Assembly (NCBI GenBank): GCA_024233085.1
Contig: JACKQC010000009.1
Location: 124,001 to 188,000, forward strand
DNA from: Akkermansiaceae bacterium
GTDB lineage: Bacteria; Verrucomicrobiota; Verrucomicrobiia; Verrucomicrobiales; DEV007
Length of the DNA: 64,000 bases
Direction: 5' to 3'
Below are positions 17,671-28,762 of this stretch, piece by piece. Position numbers and translations under genes: made by a program. The notes beneath the pieces are model-generated. The model made no database searches and was not told the DNA's origin. It saw only the letters and a program-made list of their open reading frames with translations. Each line of letters begins with the position of its first letter. Position 1 is the stretch's first letter.

Positions 17671-20600
17671 ATGAAAACCAAGATTCTGTACTTCGCCGCG
17701 CTTGTTTTCGTTTTTTCCCCGGTCATCGTCGAAACGTCAGCCGCTGACGCGCCGGGGATTCTCAGCCATCAAGGCCGCATCGCGGTCGCCGGAGAAAACT
17801 TCGACGGAGCGGGCCAGTTCAAATTCGCGCTTGTCAACGCCGCCGGCGACACTGCCTACTGGTCCAACGACGGCACCAGCACGACGGGCGACGAACCGGT
17901 CGCGGCGGTTCCCGTTCCCGTGAGCAAGGGGCATTACTCCGCGCTGCTGGGAGACGCCCCGATGGTGGCGATCCCGGGTTCGGTCTTCGCCGACAACGCC
18001 GACGTCCGGCTGCGGATCTGGTTCAGCGCGGACGGGGGAACGACCTTCGAGCAGCTCGCGCCGGACCGGCGGATCGCGTCGGTGGGCTACGCGCTCAACG
18101 CCACGGCGGGACCCGAAGGACCGGCGGGCCCGGTTGGTCCGCAGGGAGTGAAGGGCGATACCGGCGACACGGGACCGCAAGGCCCGATCGGAATGACGGG
18201 AGCCGCCGGACCGAAAGGAGACACAGGCGATGCAGGTCCGGCTGGGCCACAGGGATTGAAAGGTGATACTGGCGACGCAGGCCCCGCCGGCCCGCAGGGA
18301 GTGAAGGGCGATACCGGCGACACAGGAGCGCAGGGTCCGCAAGGCTTGACCGGACCCGCAGGACCTCAAGGTGCCAAGGGTGACACCGGCGATGCAGGTC
18401 CGACTGGTCCGCAGGGACCTCAAGGTGTGAAAGGCGATACCGGCGCCCAAGGACCCCAGGGTTTGACCGGACCCGCAGGACCGCAGGGCGTCAAAGGAGA
18501 CACCGGCGATACGGGTCCCGCCGGTCCGCAGGGCGTGAAAGGCGACACCGGCGACACGGGACCGCAGGGGCCGATCGGGATGACAGGTGCGGCCGGACCG
18601 CAGGGGCCCCAGGGACCGGCCGGGGTGGCGGGACCGAACACCGTCAACGACAACACCTTCTACATCGGGTCGGACGAGGACGCCGACGAGGCCGACTCGA
18701 TGCTGCAGTTCGGGACCGACGCGACGCCGCTGATGACTTTGTTGGAGAACGGGAATCTCGGGATCGGGCTCGACGATCCGGCCACGGCGCTGGAGGTCGA
18801 CGGCATCGTCACCGCCACGTCTTTCGTCGGAAACGGGGCCTTCCTCACCGGTCTGGACGCGGGCAGTCTCACCGGAACCCTGGCGCCCGGGTTGATCGGG
18901 AACGGGACGATCACCGGGGCGCATCTCGCCGCCGGCGCGGTGACGGGGGCGAACCTTGCGGACGGGGCAATCACCTCGGTCCATTTCGCCGACGGCGCGT
19001 TGAATAGTCTCGATAGTCCGGATGGCTCCCGCACCGATGTCCTGCAGGTCGCTTCGGACGGCTTCGTGGGGGTTGGGACGGCGACTCCGGAAGCCGGTCT
19101 GCATGTCAGCGGAGGGGCCCTGGCACCAGCAGCGATCAAGGAGATCTTCGATGGAACGGCCCCCTTTAACAGACTCGCGGGAGCTTGGGGTATCGCTACC
19201 CACGGGACCTATGCCTACGTCGGCGGGTATCTCGACCAAACCTTGACGATCATCGATGTCAGTGATCCGGCCAGTCCCGTCTTGATCGGCGAACTCACCA
19301 ACAACGCCCTGGCGGGGATCGATTCGGTAGCTGTGTCGGCGGATGGAACGATCGTCTGTGTGGGGGCTCGAGACTCGGACAAAGTTTCGGTGATCGATGT
19401 CAGCGATTCCGCGAACCCGGCCTTCCTCGCTCAACTTCAGGATGGCGTCGGGGGCTTCAACGATCTGCGCGATCCGTTGGATGTCGCCATTTCCGGGACC
19501 ACATTGTTTGTCGCAGCGCTTGGAGATGACGCTTTGTCCATCATCGACATCAGCTCACCGGCAAGTCCGAGTCTTCTATCCGTGGTGAAGGACGGAGTGA
19601 ACGGGTTCAATGAATTGGATGGGGCTGTATCGGTGTTCGTCTCCGGTTCACACGCTTTCGTGACGGGGTTGGATGACGATTCCGTGACGATCATCGACAT
19701 CAGCACGCCTGCCTCGCCCGGTCTCGTCGGTGTGGTGAAAAACGGGGTCAACGGGTTCACTGCATTGGACGGCCCGAATGGTATAGAGGTATCGGGAAAC
19801 TACGCCTACGTGGCTTCGGGAGGTGGGGATTCTTTAACGATCATCGATGTCGCGACCCCTTCTTCGCCAACACTTGCTGCCGAACTCAAGGACGGCGTCA
19901 ATGGATTCAACTATCTGGATGGTGCGAATGACGTCGCCATCGCCGGAGATGTAGCTTGGGTCACCGCATACTTTGATAGTGCCGTTACCGCTTTGGACAT
20001 CCGCGACCCGCACAATCCCAAATTGATCGGGGTATTGCGAGATGGAGAGGGTGCCAATGGACTGAATGCCCCCCTTAAAATCGCAATGATCGGCGCGAAT
20101 GCTCTGGTCACCTCGTTTATTGAGGATGCCGTTTCAATCTTTGGTCTCAAGGAGTTGAGGGGTCTCGTCGTCGATCGACGGGTCGGAATCGGGACCAGCA
20201 CTCCAGAGACTGAGTTGGACGTCGTCGGAACCATCCGTGGAACGACGCTGATGGGAAATCTTGACGGGACTTACATCAACAACGGATCGCTCGTTGGATC
20301 CAAGCTCGCCGACAATGCCATCACCTCGTCCAAAATCCAGGACGGGTCGGTGGCCACGAGCGATCTGGCCAACGGTTCGGTGACGGCGGCGAAACTGGGA
20401 TCCGACGTCGGACTGTGGTCGGTGAACGGTGGCAATGTCTACCGAAGCAGCGGCAATGTGGGGATCGGGACGAACAGTCCGAGCACCACGCTGCACGTCA
20501 AAGGCAGCACGACCTTCCAGAACGCGACGACGGGCACCGCCTACGGCTTGACCTTCCTCGACGGTGCGAACACTCGGTTCGAAGTGGGGATCGCCGCTGT

Positions 20601-21570
20601 CGCGGGACAGTACAGCCAATCCGCCCAGGCCGGAGACACGACCTTGCGCGCCGCCGCGGGAGAACGGCTTCACCTCCAATCGGGTAACGCGGCATCCGCC
20701 ATCACCATCGACAGCAACAACCGGGTGGGGATCAACAATGCGAGTCCGGAAGCTCCGCTCCACGTCTCGGGGCTTGTCAATCTCAGCTTCTATCTGGAAG
20801 CTCTCTTGAACGGAGGTGGGGCGCTCGATACCGCCGGCCCAACCAGTGCCGATTTAGGAATCATCTCTGATAAAAGCGTCAGAGCCCAACAGTTCCTCGT
20901 GCTTTCGGACAGCCGCATCAAGACCGACAAGCACGTGTCCGATTCGGAGGCCGACCTCGCCACCCTGCTCGGCATCCAGATCACGGATTACACCTATATC
21001 GACAAAGTGCAGAACAAGGGCGCGCAGAAGAAGGTCATCGCCCAGCAGGTGGAGGAGGTGTATCCGCTCGCGGTGGGGCGGTCCACCGGCGTCGTGCCCG
21101 ACATCTACCGGGCCGCGACCGTCGCGGACGGCTGGGTCGATCTGGAGACCGATCTGAAGGTCGGGGAGCGGGTCAAGCTCATCGGCGACGGAGGCGCGGG
21201 CGTCCACGAGGTCCTCGAGGTGACGGAGGGCAAGTTCCGCACTGCTTACGAGCCCGGGGGCGACCGGGTCTTCGTCTACGGGCGCGAGGTGGACGACTTC
21301 CGCTCGGTCGACTACGAGGCGATCTCGATGCTGAACGTCTCCGCCACCCAGGAGCTGGCGCGGCGGGTGGAGACCGGACGGGAGGAGAACGAGGCGCTGC
21401 GCGAAGAGAACGCGAAACTCAAGCAGCGGCTCACCGAGTTGGAGGCCGGGGATCGTTTGCGGGACACCCGGCTCTCCGCTCTCGAGGCGGCCCTGAAGAA
21501 TGCCCTGGAGGGGGCGCCGACCCGGACCCTGCCGACCGGCGGGACGACGAACGCATCCTTCACCCAGTAG
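17671..21570 (+). CDS. collagen-like surface protein with 7-blade propeller and self-cleaving peptidase S74 domain
   Basis: 1299 residues. Signal peptide: KILYFAALVFVFSPVIV. Residues ~27-146 form an N-terminal domain shared with the next gene (GILSHQGRIAV...). About 58 Gly-X-Y triplets follow (147-322; GPQGVKGDTGDTGPAG-type). Then come tail-fibre-like repeats (VGVGTATPEAGLHVSGG), seven LVIVD-type propeller blades (~490-830; TIIDVSDPASPVLIGEL), more fibre repeats (VGIGTNSPSTTLHVKGS), and an S74 intramolecular chaperone/peptidase with Ser-Lys dyad in LSDSRIKTDKH (~Ser1080), continuing KKVIAQQVEEVYPLAV. A coiled-coil C-terminus is usually released by autocleavage after trimerisation. It is probably a long trimeric extracellular fibre or adhesin. 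Confidence 0.82.
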   Translation: MKTKILYFAALVFVFSPVIVETSAADAPGILSHQGRIAVAGENFDGAGQFKFALVNAAGDTAYWSNDGTSTTGDEPVAAVPVPVSKGHYSALLGDAPMVAIPGSVFADNADVRLRIWFSADGGTTFEQLAPDRRIASVGYALNATAGPEGPAGPVGPQGVKGDTGDTGPQGPIGMTGAAGPKGDTGDAGPAGPQGLKGDTGDAGPAGPQGVKGDTGDTGAQGPQGLTGPAGPQGAKGDTGDAGPTGPQGPQGVKGDTGAQGPQGLTGPAGPQGVKGDTGDTGPAGPQGVKGDTGDTGPQGPIGMTGAAGPQGPQGPAGVAGPNTVNDNTFYIGSDEDADEADSMLQFGTDATPLMTLLENGNLGIGLDDPATALEVDGIVTATSFVGNGAFLTGLDAGSLTGTLAPGLIGNGTITGAHLAAGAVTGANLADGAITSVHFADGALNSLDSPDGSRTDVLQVASDGFVGVGTATPEAGLHVSGGALAPAAIKEIFDGTAPFNRLAGAWGIATHGTYAYVGGYLDQTLTIIDVSDPASPVLIGELTNNALAGIDSVAVSADGTIVCVGARDSDKVSVIDVSDSANPAFLAQLQDGVGGFNDLRDPLDVAISGTTLFVAALGDDALSIIDISSPASPSLLSVVKDGVNGFNELDGAVSVFVSGSHAFVTGLDDDSVTIIDISTPASPGLVGVVKNGVNGFTALDGPNGIEVSGNYAYVASGGGDSLTIIDVATPSSPTLAAELKDGVNGFNYLDGANDVAIAGDVAWVTAYFDSAVTALDIRDPHNPKLIGVLRDGEGANGLNAPLKIAMIGANALVTSFIEDAVSIFGLKELRGLVVDRRVGIGTSTPETELDVVGTIRGTTLMGNLDGTYINNGSLVGSKLADNAITSSKIQDGSVATSDLANGSVTAAKLGSDVGLWSVNGGNVYRSSGNVGIGTNSPSTTLHVKGSTTFQNATTGTAYGLTFLDGANTRFEVGIAAVAGQYSQSAQAGDTTLRAAAGERLHLQSGNAASAITIDSNNRVGINNASPEAPLHVSGLVNLSFYLEALLNGGGALDTAGPTSADLGIISDKSVRAQQFLVLSDSRIKTDKHVSDSEADLATLLGIQITDYTYIDKVQNKGAQKKVIAQQVEEVYPLAVGRSTGVVPDIYRAATVADGWVDLETDLKVGERVKLIGDGGAGVHEVLEVTEGKFRTAYEPGGDRVFVYGREVDDFRSVDYEAISMLNVSATQELARRVETGREENEALREENAKLKQRLTELEAGDRLRDTRLSALEAALKNALEGAPTRTLPTGGTTNASFTQ

Positions 21571-21582
21571 GTTATTCCAAAA

Positions 21583-21630
21583 TCTTGTCCGGTTTTTCCA
21601 ACCGATTCCGCATGTAACCAGTGAGACACC
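21583..21630 (+). promoter_or_regulatory. conserved leader/promoter of S74 gene 2
   Basis: The block starting TGTCCGGTTTTTCC at 21586 matches the leader before the first S74 gene at roughly 36 of 45 positions with no gap. It lies 95 nt before ATG 21681 and 16 nt after the previous stop, so gene 2 likely has its own promoter rather than depending on readthrough. Confidence 0.5.
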
Positions 21631-21680
21631 TTATTTCAGATCGTTGGAAAAAACCTTTCGCCGAATCAATCGCCATTCTC

Positions 21681-23912
21681 ATGAAAACAATGCACAACCG
21701 ACTTGCTCTCCTTCTCTCCGCCCTCGCCTTTCTCGCGGCGCTCGATATGAAAGCCGGCGACGCGCCGGGAATCCTGAGCCACCAAGGCCGCATCGCGGTG
21801 AACGGGGCCAACTTCGACGGGGCGGGCCAATTCAAGTTCGCGCTCGTCAACGCCGCCGGCGACGCTGCCTACTGGTCCAACGACGACACCAGCACGACGG
21901 GCGACGAACCGGTCGCGGCGGTTTCCATTCCCGTGAGCAAGGGGCATTACGCCGCGCTGCTGGGAGACGCGCCGATGGTGGCGATCCCGGGTTCGGTCTT
22001 TAGCGACAATGCCGACGTCCGGCTGCGGATCTGGTTCAGCGCGGACGGGGGAACGACCTTCGAGCAGCTCGCGCCCGACCGGCGGATTGCGTCGGTCGGC
22101 TACGCGCTCAACGCCACGGCCGGTCCGAAAGGCGACACGGGCGACACGGGAGCGCAGGGCCCGATCGGAATGACGGGAGCGCAGGGCCCGATCGGAATGA
22201 CGGGAGCCACCGGTCCGAAAGGGGATACGGGCGACACGGGACCGCAAGGTGTCGCAGGTCCCGCTGGTCCGAAAGGGGACACCGGTGATACGGGACCGCA
22301 AGGTGTGGCTGGTCCTGCCGGTCCGAAGGGCGACACCGGTGACACGGGACCGCAGGGTGTCGCTGGCCCCGCCGGTCCGAAAGGGGATACCGGTGATACG
22401 GGACCGCAAGGTGTCGCTGGTCCCGCTGGACCGAAGGGGGACACCGGTGACACGGGTGCGCAAGGCGCGGTCGGCCCGGCTGGCCCTGCGGGGCCGCAGG
22501 GAGTAGCCGGTCCCACCGGCCCCGCCGGCGCGAAGGGCGATACCGGGAATACCGGTCCGGCGGGTCCTCAGGGCAACGTCGGCCCGACCGGTCCCGCCGG
22601 GCCGAAGGGAGATACGGGAAATACAGGGCCGACCGGTCCGCAAGGCCCTGCCGGAGTTGCCGGGCCAAGTGTCGTCGACACCAACACGTTCTTCATCGGC
22701 TCCGACCAGGATGCCAACGAAGCCGGTTCCTCGCTCCAACTCGGGACCGACTCCAGCGCGATCATGACGATTCTCGAAAGCGGTGATGTCGGCATCGGAA
22801 CGATTCCGGATACTCCTTTGTCCATCCTTGGAAACGGTGCAACCAAGCAGGTAGGAATTACCCAGAATCAAGTCGGCGGGGGATCCACGATGGAGTTCAC
22901 TACCGAGGATTTGGACGGCGACCAGGCGACGCGGTTGTTGTTCACGGGAGGTGTCGACTCTCAGAATACGCAATTCTTCCGCGGAGCCCGCGGAAGCGAA
23001 GTCGAGACGATGAGAATCGACACCGCCGGCGATGTCGGCATAGGAACGACCAGTCCGACCGGAAAACTCTCCGTGAAAGCGCCTCCCAGTAGCGGGGTGA
23101 CAGATCCGAACGGCGGACTGCGTCTCGAGGAAGACGACAACACGACGGCTTGGAACCTCTTCTACGATACCCAGAACGACAATCTGGTTTTCCGCCACTC
23201 GGCTGAGTCTACCGACGCGATGGTGATAAAACAATCCAATGGACTAGTTGGAATCGGAACTTCCATTCCGAATACGCGACTCGACCTCAACGGCGCCGCC
23301 CGCCTCCGCGATACCGACCTTTATTTTCGCGGTCCGAACGGCGGATCCAATGTCGATGTCGGACACGGAATCGGGTATTACGGGATCGTGACCGGGCTAA
23401 GCAAACCGTTCGCAGGTGTCGACGTGGACGGGCCGGTCGTCTACGGCTATTCCGGCGGTGCCTTGGGAACCCGTTTCAACGGTAGCGAAAACATCGCCCT
23501 CCGGTGGACGGGAGGCGGGGTAACGGTATACGGTTCTTTCGTCAACAACAGCGATCGCAACGCCAAGGAAGACGTGCGCGATGTCGAAAATTCCGAGATT
23601 CTCGACCGGTTGCTGACCCTTCCCGTGTCCAGTTGGAAATACAAGGACAGCGTGGGTCGTCGGCACGTCGGCCCGATGGCGCAGGATTTCCACGCGGCCT
23701 TCGACGCCTTGCTCGATTTGAAGTCCGACGACAAGACCATCGCACCCCTCGACGAGGCGGGCGTCGCCTTCGCCTCCATCCAGGCTTTGAACGACAAGCT
23801 CACCAACGAGATCGAAGCGAAAAACCGGAAGATCGAGTCATTGAAAGAGGCCAACGAGTCTCTCTCGGAGCGCCTCGAACGCCTCGAGAAACTAGTCCTC
23901 GGCAACCAATGA
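21681..23912 (+). CDS. collagen-like surface protein with peptidase S74 domain, shorter paralogue
   Basis: About 743 residues from ATG 21681 (signal MHNRLALLLSALAFLAAL); the open frame begins at 21621, inside the conserved leader. The N-terminal domain (~27-147) is nearly identical to that of the preceding gene at both DNA and protein level, suggesting recent duplication or gene conversion. Gly-X-Y repeats span ~148-329 (GPKGDTGDTGPQGVAG units). Next come fibre repeats (VGIGTTSPTGKLSV, VGIGTSIPNTRLDL) but no propeller. The S74 domain carries the dyad in NNSDRNAKEDV (~Ser624), then SWKYKD and HVGPMAQDFHAAF, and ends in a coiled coil (NRKIESLKEANESLSERLER). Predicted to be a self-processing trimeric surface fibre like its neighbour. 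Confidence 0.82.
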   Translation: MKTMHNRLALLLSALAFLAALDMKAGDAPGILSHQGRIAVNGANFDGAGQFKFALVNAAGDAAYWSNDDTSTTGDEPVAAVSIPVSKGHYAALLGDAPMVAIPGSVFSDNADVRLRIWFSADGGTTFEQLAPDRRIASVGYALNATAGPKGDTGDTGAQGPIGMTGAQGPIGMTGATGPKGDTGDTGPQGVAGPAGPKGDTGDTGPQGVAGPAGPKGDTGDTGPQGVAGPAGPKGDTGDTGPQGVAGPAGPKGDTGDTGAQGAVGPAGPAGPQGVAGPTGPAGAKGDTGNTGPAGPQGNVGPTGPAGPKGDTGNTGPTGPQGPAGVAGPSVVDTNTFFIGSDQDANEAGSSLQLGTDSSAIMTILESGDVGIGTIPDTPLSILGNGATKQVGITQNQVGGGSTMEFTTEDLDGDQATRLLFTGGVDSQNTQFFRGARGSEVETMRIDTAGDVGIGTTSPTGKLSVKAPPSSGVTDPNGGLRLEEDDNTTAWNLFYDTQNDNLVFRHSAESTDAMVIKQSNGLVGIGTSIPNTRLDLNGAARLRDTDLYFRGPNGGSNVDVGHGIGYYGIVTGLSKPFAGVDVDGPVVYGYSGGALGTRFNGSENIALRWTGGGVTVYGSFVNNSDRNAKEDVRDVENSEILDRLLTLPVSSWKYKDSVGRRHVGPMAQDFHAAFDALLDLKSDDKTIAPLDEAGVAFASIQALNDKLTNEIEAKNRKIESLKEANESLSERLERLEKLVLGNQ

Positions 23913-24094
23913 TTTCGACCCGAATCCTTCAAGTCGACACCTGGCCCCTCACGATCTTCGGCACCGCCGCGATCAAGGAACTCGATGCCGAACTCCGGGA
24001 GAAGTCCGGAGTCATCGAGTCTCTCCAGAAAGAGAACTCCGAGTTGAAACGACGTCTCGAGCGTCTCGAGAAGCTGGTTCTCGGAAACCGGTGA
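23909..24094 (+). pseudogene. 3' stump of a third S74 paralogue (coiled-coil tail only)
   Basis: A 61-codon frame starts at an ATG overlapping the stop of the previous gene (ATGA). Its first ~19 codons are unrelated, then AAIKELDAELREKSGVIES and KRRLERLEKLVLGNR match the C-terminal coiled coil of the preceding S74 protein (LERLEKLVLGNQ), with similar DNA. Nothing of an S74 domain precedes it. It is best explained as the remnant of a third tandem copy whose 5' part was lost, although the overlap could still allow a short peptide to be made. Confidence 0.6.
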
Positions 24095-24345
24095 ACCGAG
24101 TTTCCAAGAGAACGACGCCCCTCGATCCGCCACTCATGAACCCTGAAATTCCATCCGCACCGGACTTGCCGCGCGCCCGCTTCGATCCGGGCCGAACGGG
24201 CGATGACATTGCGTCGCGGTTGGGAGAGCGATTCGATCGCAGGATGTCTTTCTTGTTGTCATCTCGAAACGAACCGGCTTGATTCATTTCCATCGATTCT
24301 TCCTCTTCAACGTCGCGGGATTCCCCCGGGTTCGATTCGGACGAG
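24095..24345. other. intergenic region before the ECF sigma factor
   Basis: About 250 nt. A GTG-initiated frame of 63 codons (24091-24282) overlaps the preceding stop but shows no recognisable family, and I do not call it a gene. The frame of the sigma gene is open back to 24283 without ATG, GTG or TTG. Confidence 0.4.
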
Positions 24346-24849
24346 ATGATTCTCCGGGTCTACGGGGAGCTTCGCCGACTGGCCCGGGCCAAAATGGCGG
24401 GCGAAAAGCCGCAGACGCTGCGGGCGACGGCGCTGGTTCACGAGGCCTACCTGCGGCTCAAATCCGAAGGGGGCGGCGAGGAGAGGCCCTGGGAAAACGA
24501 GCGCCATTTCTTCCACGCCGCCGCCGAGGCCATGCGCCGGGTCCTGATCGATCGCGCCCGCGCCCGGCAGGCGCTCAAGCGCGGTGGCCATCTCGACCGG
24601 GAAGACCTCTCCATCACTCGCATCGCCGATCCTAATGAGGCGAGCGGGGATGATGAGATCGTCGCCGTCAGCGAAGCTCTGGATGCTTTCACCAAGGCCG
24701 ACCCCGAAACCGCCGAACTCGTCCGCCTGAAGTACTTTATCGGACTCTCCTGGGAGGAAATCGCGGAGCTGACCGGCCAATCCACCCGGACGCTCCGGCG
24801 GCGGTGGAACTACGCCAAGGCCTGGCTCCGGGCCGCCATCAACAAATAG
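24346..24849 (+). CDS. ECF RNA polymerase sigma factor (TIGR02999-like)
   Basis: 167 residues from ATG 24346. Region 2 is LRVYGELRRLARAKM...TLRATALVHEAYLRL and HFFHAAAEAMRRVLIDRARA; region 4 is VRLKYFIGLSWEEIAELTGQ followed by TRTLRRRWNYAKAWLR, a helix-turn-helix for -35 recognition. This matches the ECF group common in planctomycetes and verrucomicrobia and linked to Ser/Thr kinase genes. The usual ~20 residues before region 2.1 are absent from this start. The frame remains open to 24283 and would supply SIDSSSSTSRDSPGFDSDE only through a rare ATT start at 24286. The kinase gene starts 21 nt downstream, so the two are probably co-transcribed and the kinase may control this factor. Confidence 0.85.
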   Translation: MILRVYGELRRLARAKMAGEKPQTLRATALVHEAYLRLKSEGGGEERPWENERHFFHAAAEAMRRVLIDRARARQALKRGGHLDREDLSITRIADPNEASGDDEIVAVSEALDAFTKADPETAELVRLKYFIGLSWEEIAELTGQSTRTLRRRWNYAKAWLRAAINK

Positions 24850-24870
24850 TAAGTCACCGCCCGCGATTCC

Positions 24871-28323
<3,453 letters not shown>

Positions 28324-28339
28324 AGAGTCCTTGGAATCT

Positions 28340-28558
28340 TCAATCCGGATCCATCCAGGTGCCCTCCGCCTTGCCGGCACCGAGGAGTGGAGAGTCGTTC
28401 GCATGATGGCGGAGCAGGCTCTCGATCCGGGCGCGGACTTTGGCATTGCCACCACAACATTCTTCGATGACGGCCTCGCGCCGCAACGGGTCCGCTTCGT
28501 CGAGAGCGGCCAAAAAGATATCCCGCTCCACCATTTCATGATTGGGTTCTTCGGCCAT
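28340..28558 (-). CDS. orphan kinase N-terminal domain (72 aa), antisense between two kinase genes
   Basis: A 72-residue frame begins at the ATG complementary to 28556-28558. ERDIFLAALDEADPLRREAV and then CCGGNAKVRARIESLLRHH match the short N-terminal helical domain of ECF-linked kinases, seen in both neighbours (ERSIYLQAAELESPAERVAF; ERRLFLRALDVADARERLRF). The frame stops before any kinase domain, and none follows on this strand because it runs into the end of the WD40-kinase gene. It is either the relic of a third, inverted kinase gene or a stand-alone domain able to compete with the kinases for a partner. It starts about 115 nt from palindrome copy 2. Confidence 0.5.
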   Translation of the reverse strand: MAEEPNHEMVERDIFLAALDEADPLRREAVIEECCGGNAKVRARIESLLRHHANDSPLLGAGKAEGTWMDPD

Positions 28559-28674
28559 CGCTTCCTATGAAGAGATGCGGAAACGGAGGGAGAAACCAGA
28601 CAAGAATCTTTCACGAATCCCGAGATCGTGCGTCGCGGGCGATGGCGAGCCGATCTCCCGGAGCATTGATTCGA

Positions 28675-28717
28675 CGACCCAACAGGGTATGATGGCTGAC
28701 TCGACCCTCTTGAATCG
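28675..28717. repeat. 43-nt palindromic repeat, copy 2 (diverged)
   Basis: It begins CGACCCAACAGGGTATGATG and ends CGACCCTCTTGAATCG. The left arm is intact and the right arm has several substitutions. It lies 45 nt upstream of the kinase-TPR start codon. Confidence 0.7.
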
Positions 28718-28762
28718 GCGGGTGCCGATCGATTCCGGAGCGCGACCCTTTCAATCTCCGGA

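Noticed and set aside
18109..18640. Regular DNA repeats that could look like a CRISPR array
   Set aside because: The period is a multiple of three and encodes Gly-X-Y; there are no unrelated spacers of constant length and no cas genes.
17737..19434. A 565-codon antisense frame over the collagen-like gene, and similar frames at 21666-23234
   Set aside because: High-GC collagen repeats lack stop codons in several frames. The translation is repetitive with no recognisable motif.
24091..24282. Short GTG-initiated frame overlapping the stop of the S74 stump
   Set aside because: No domain, signal peptide or similarity is visible, and a random 63-codon frame is expected in GC-rich DNA.
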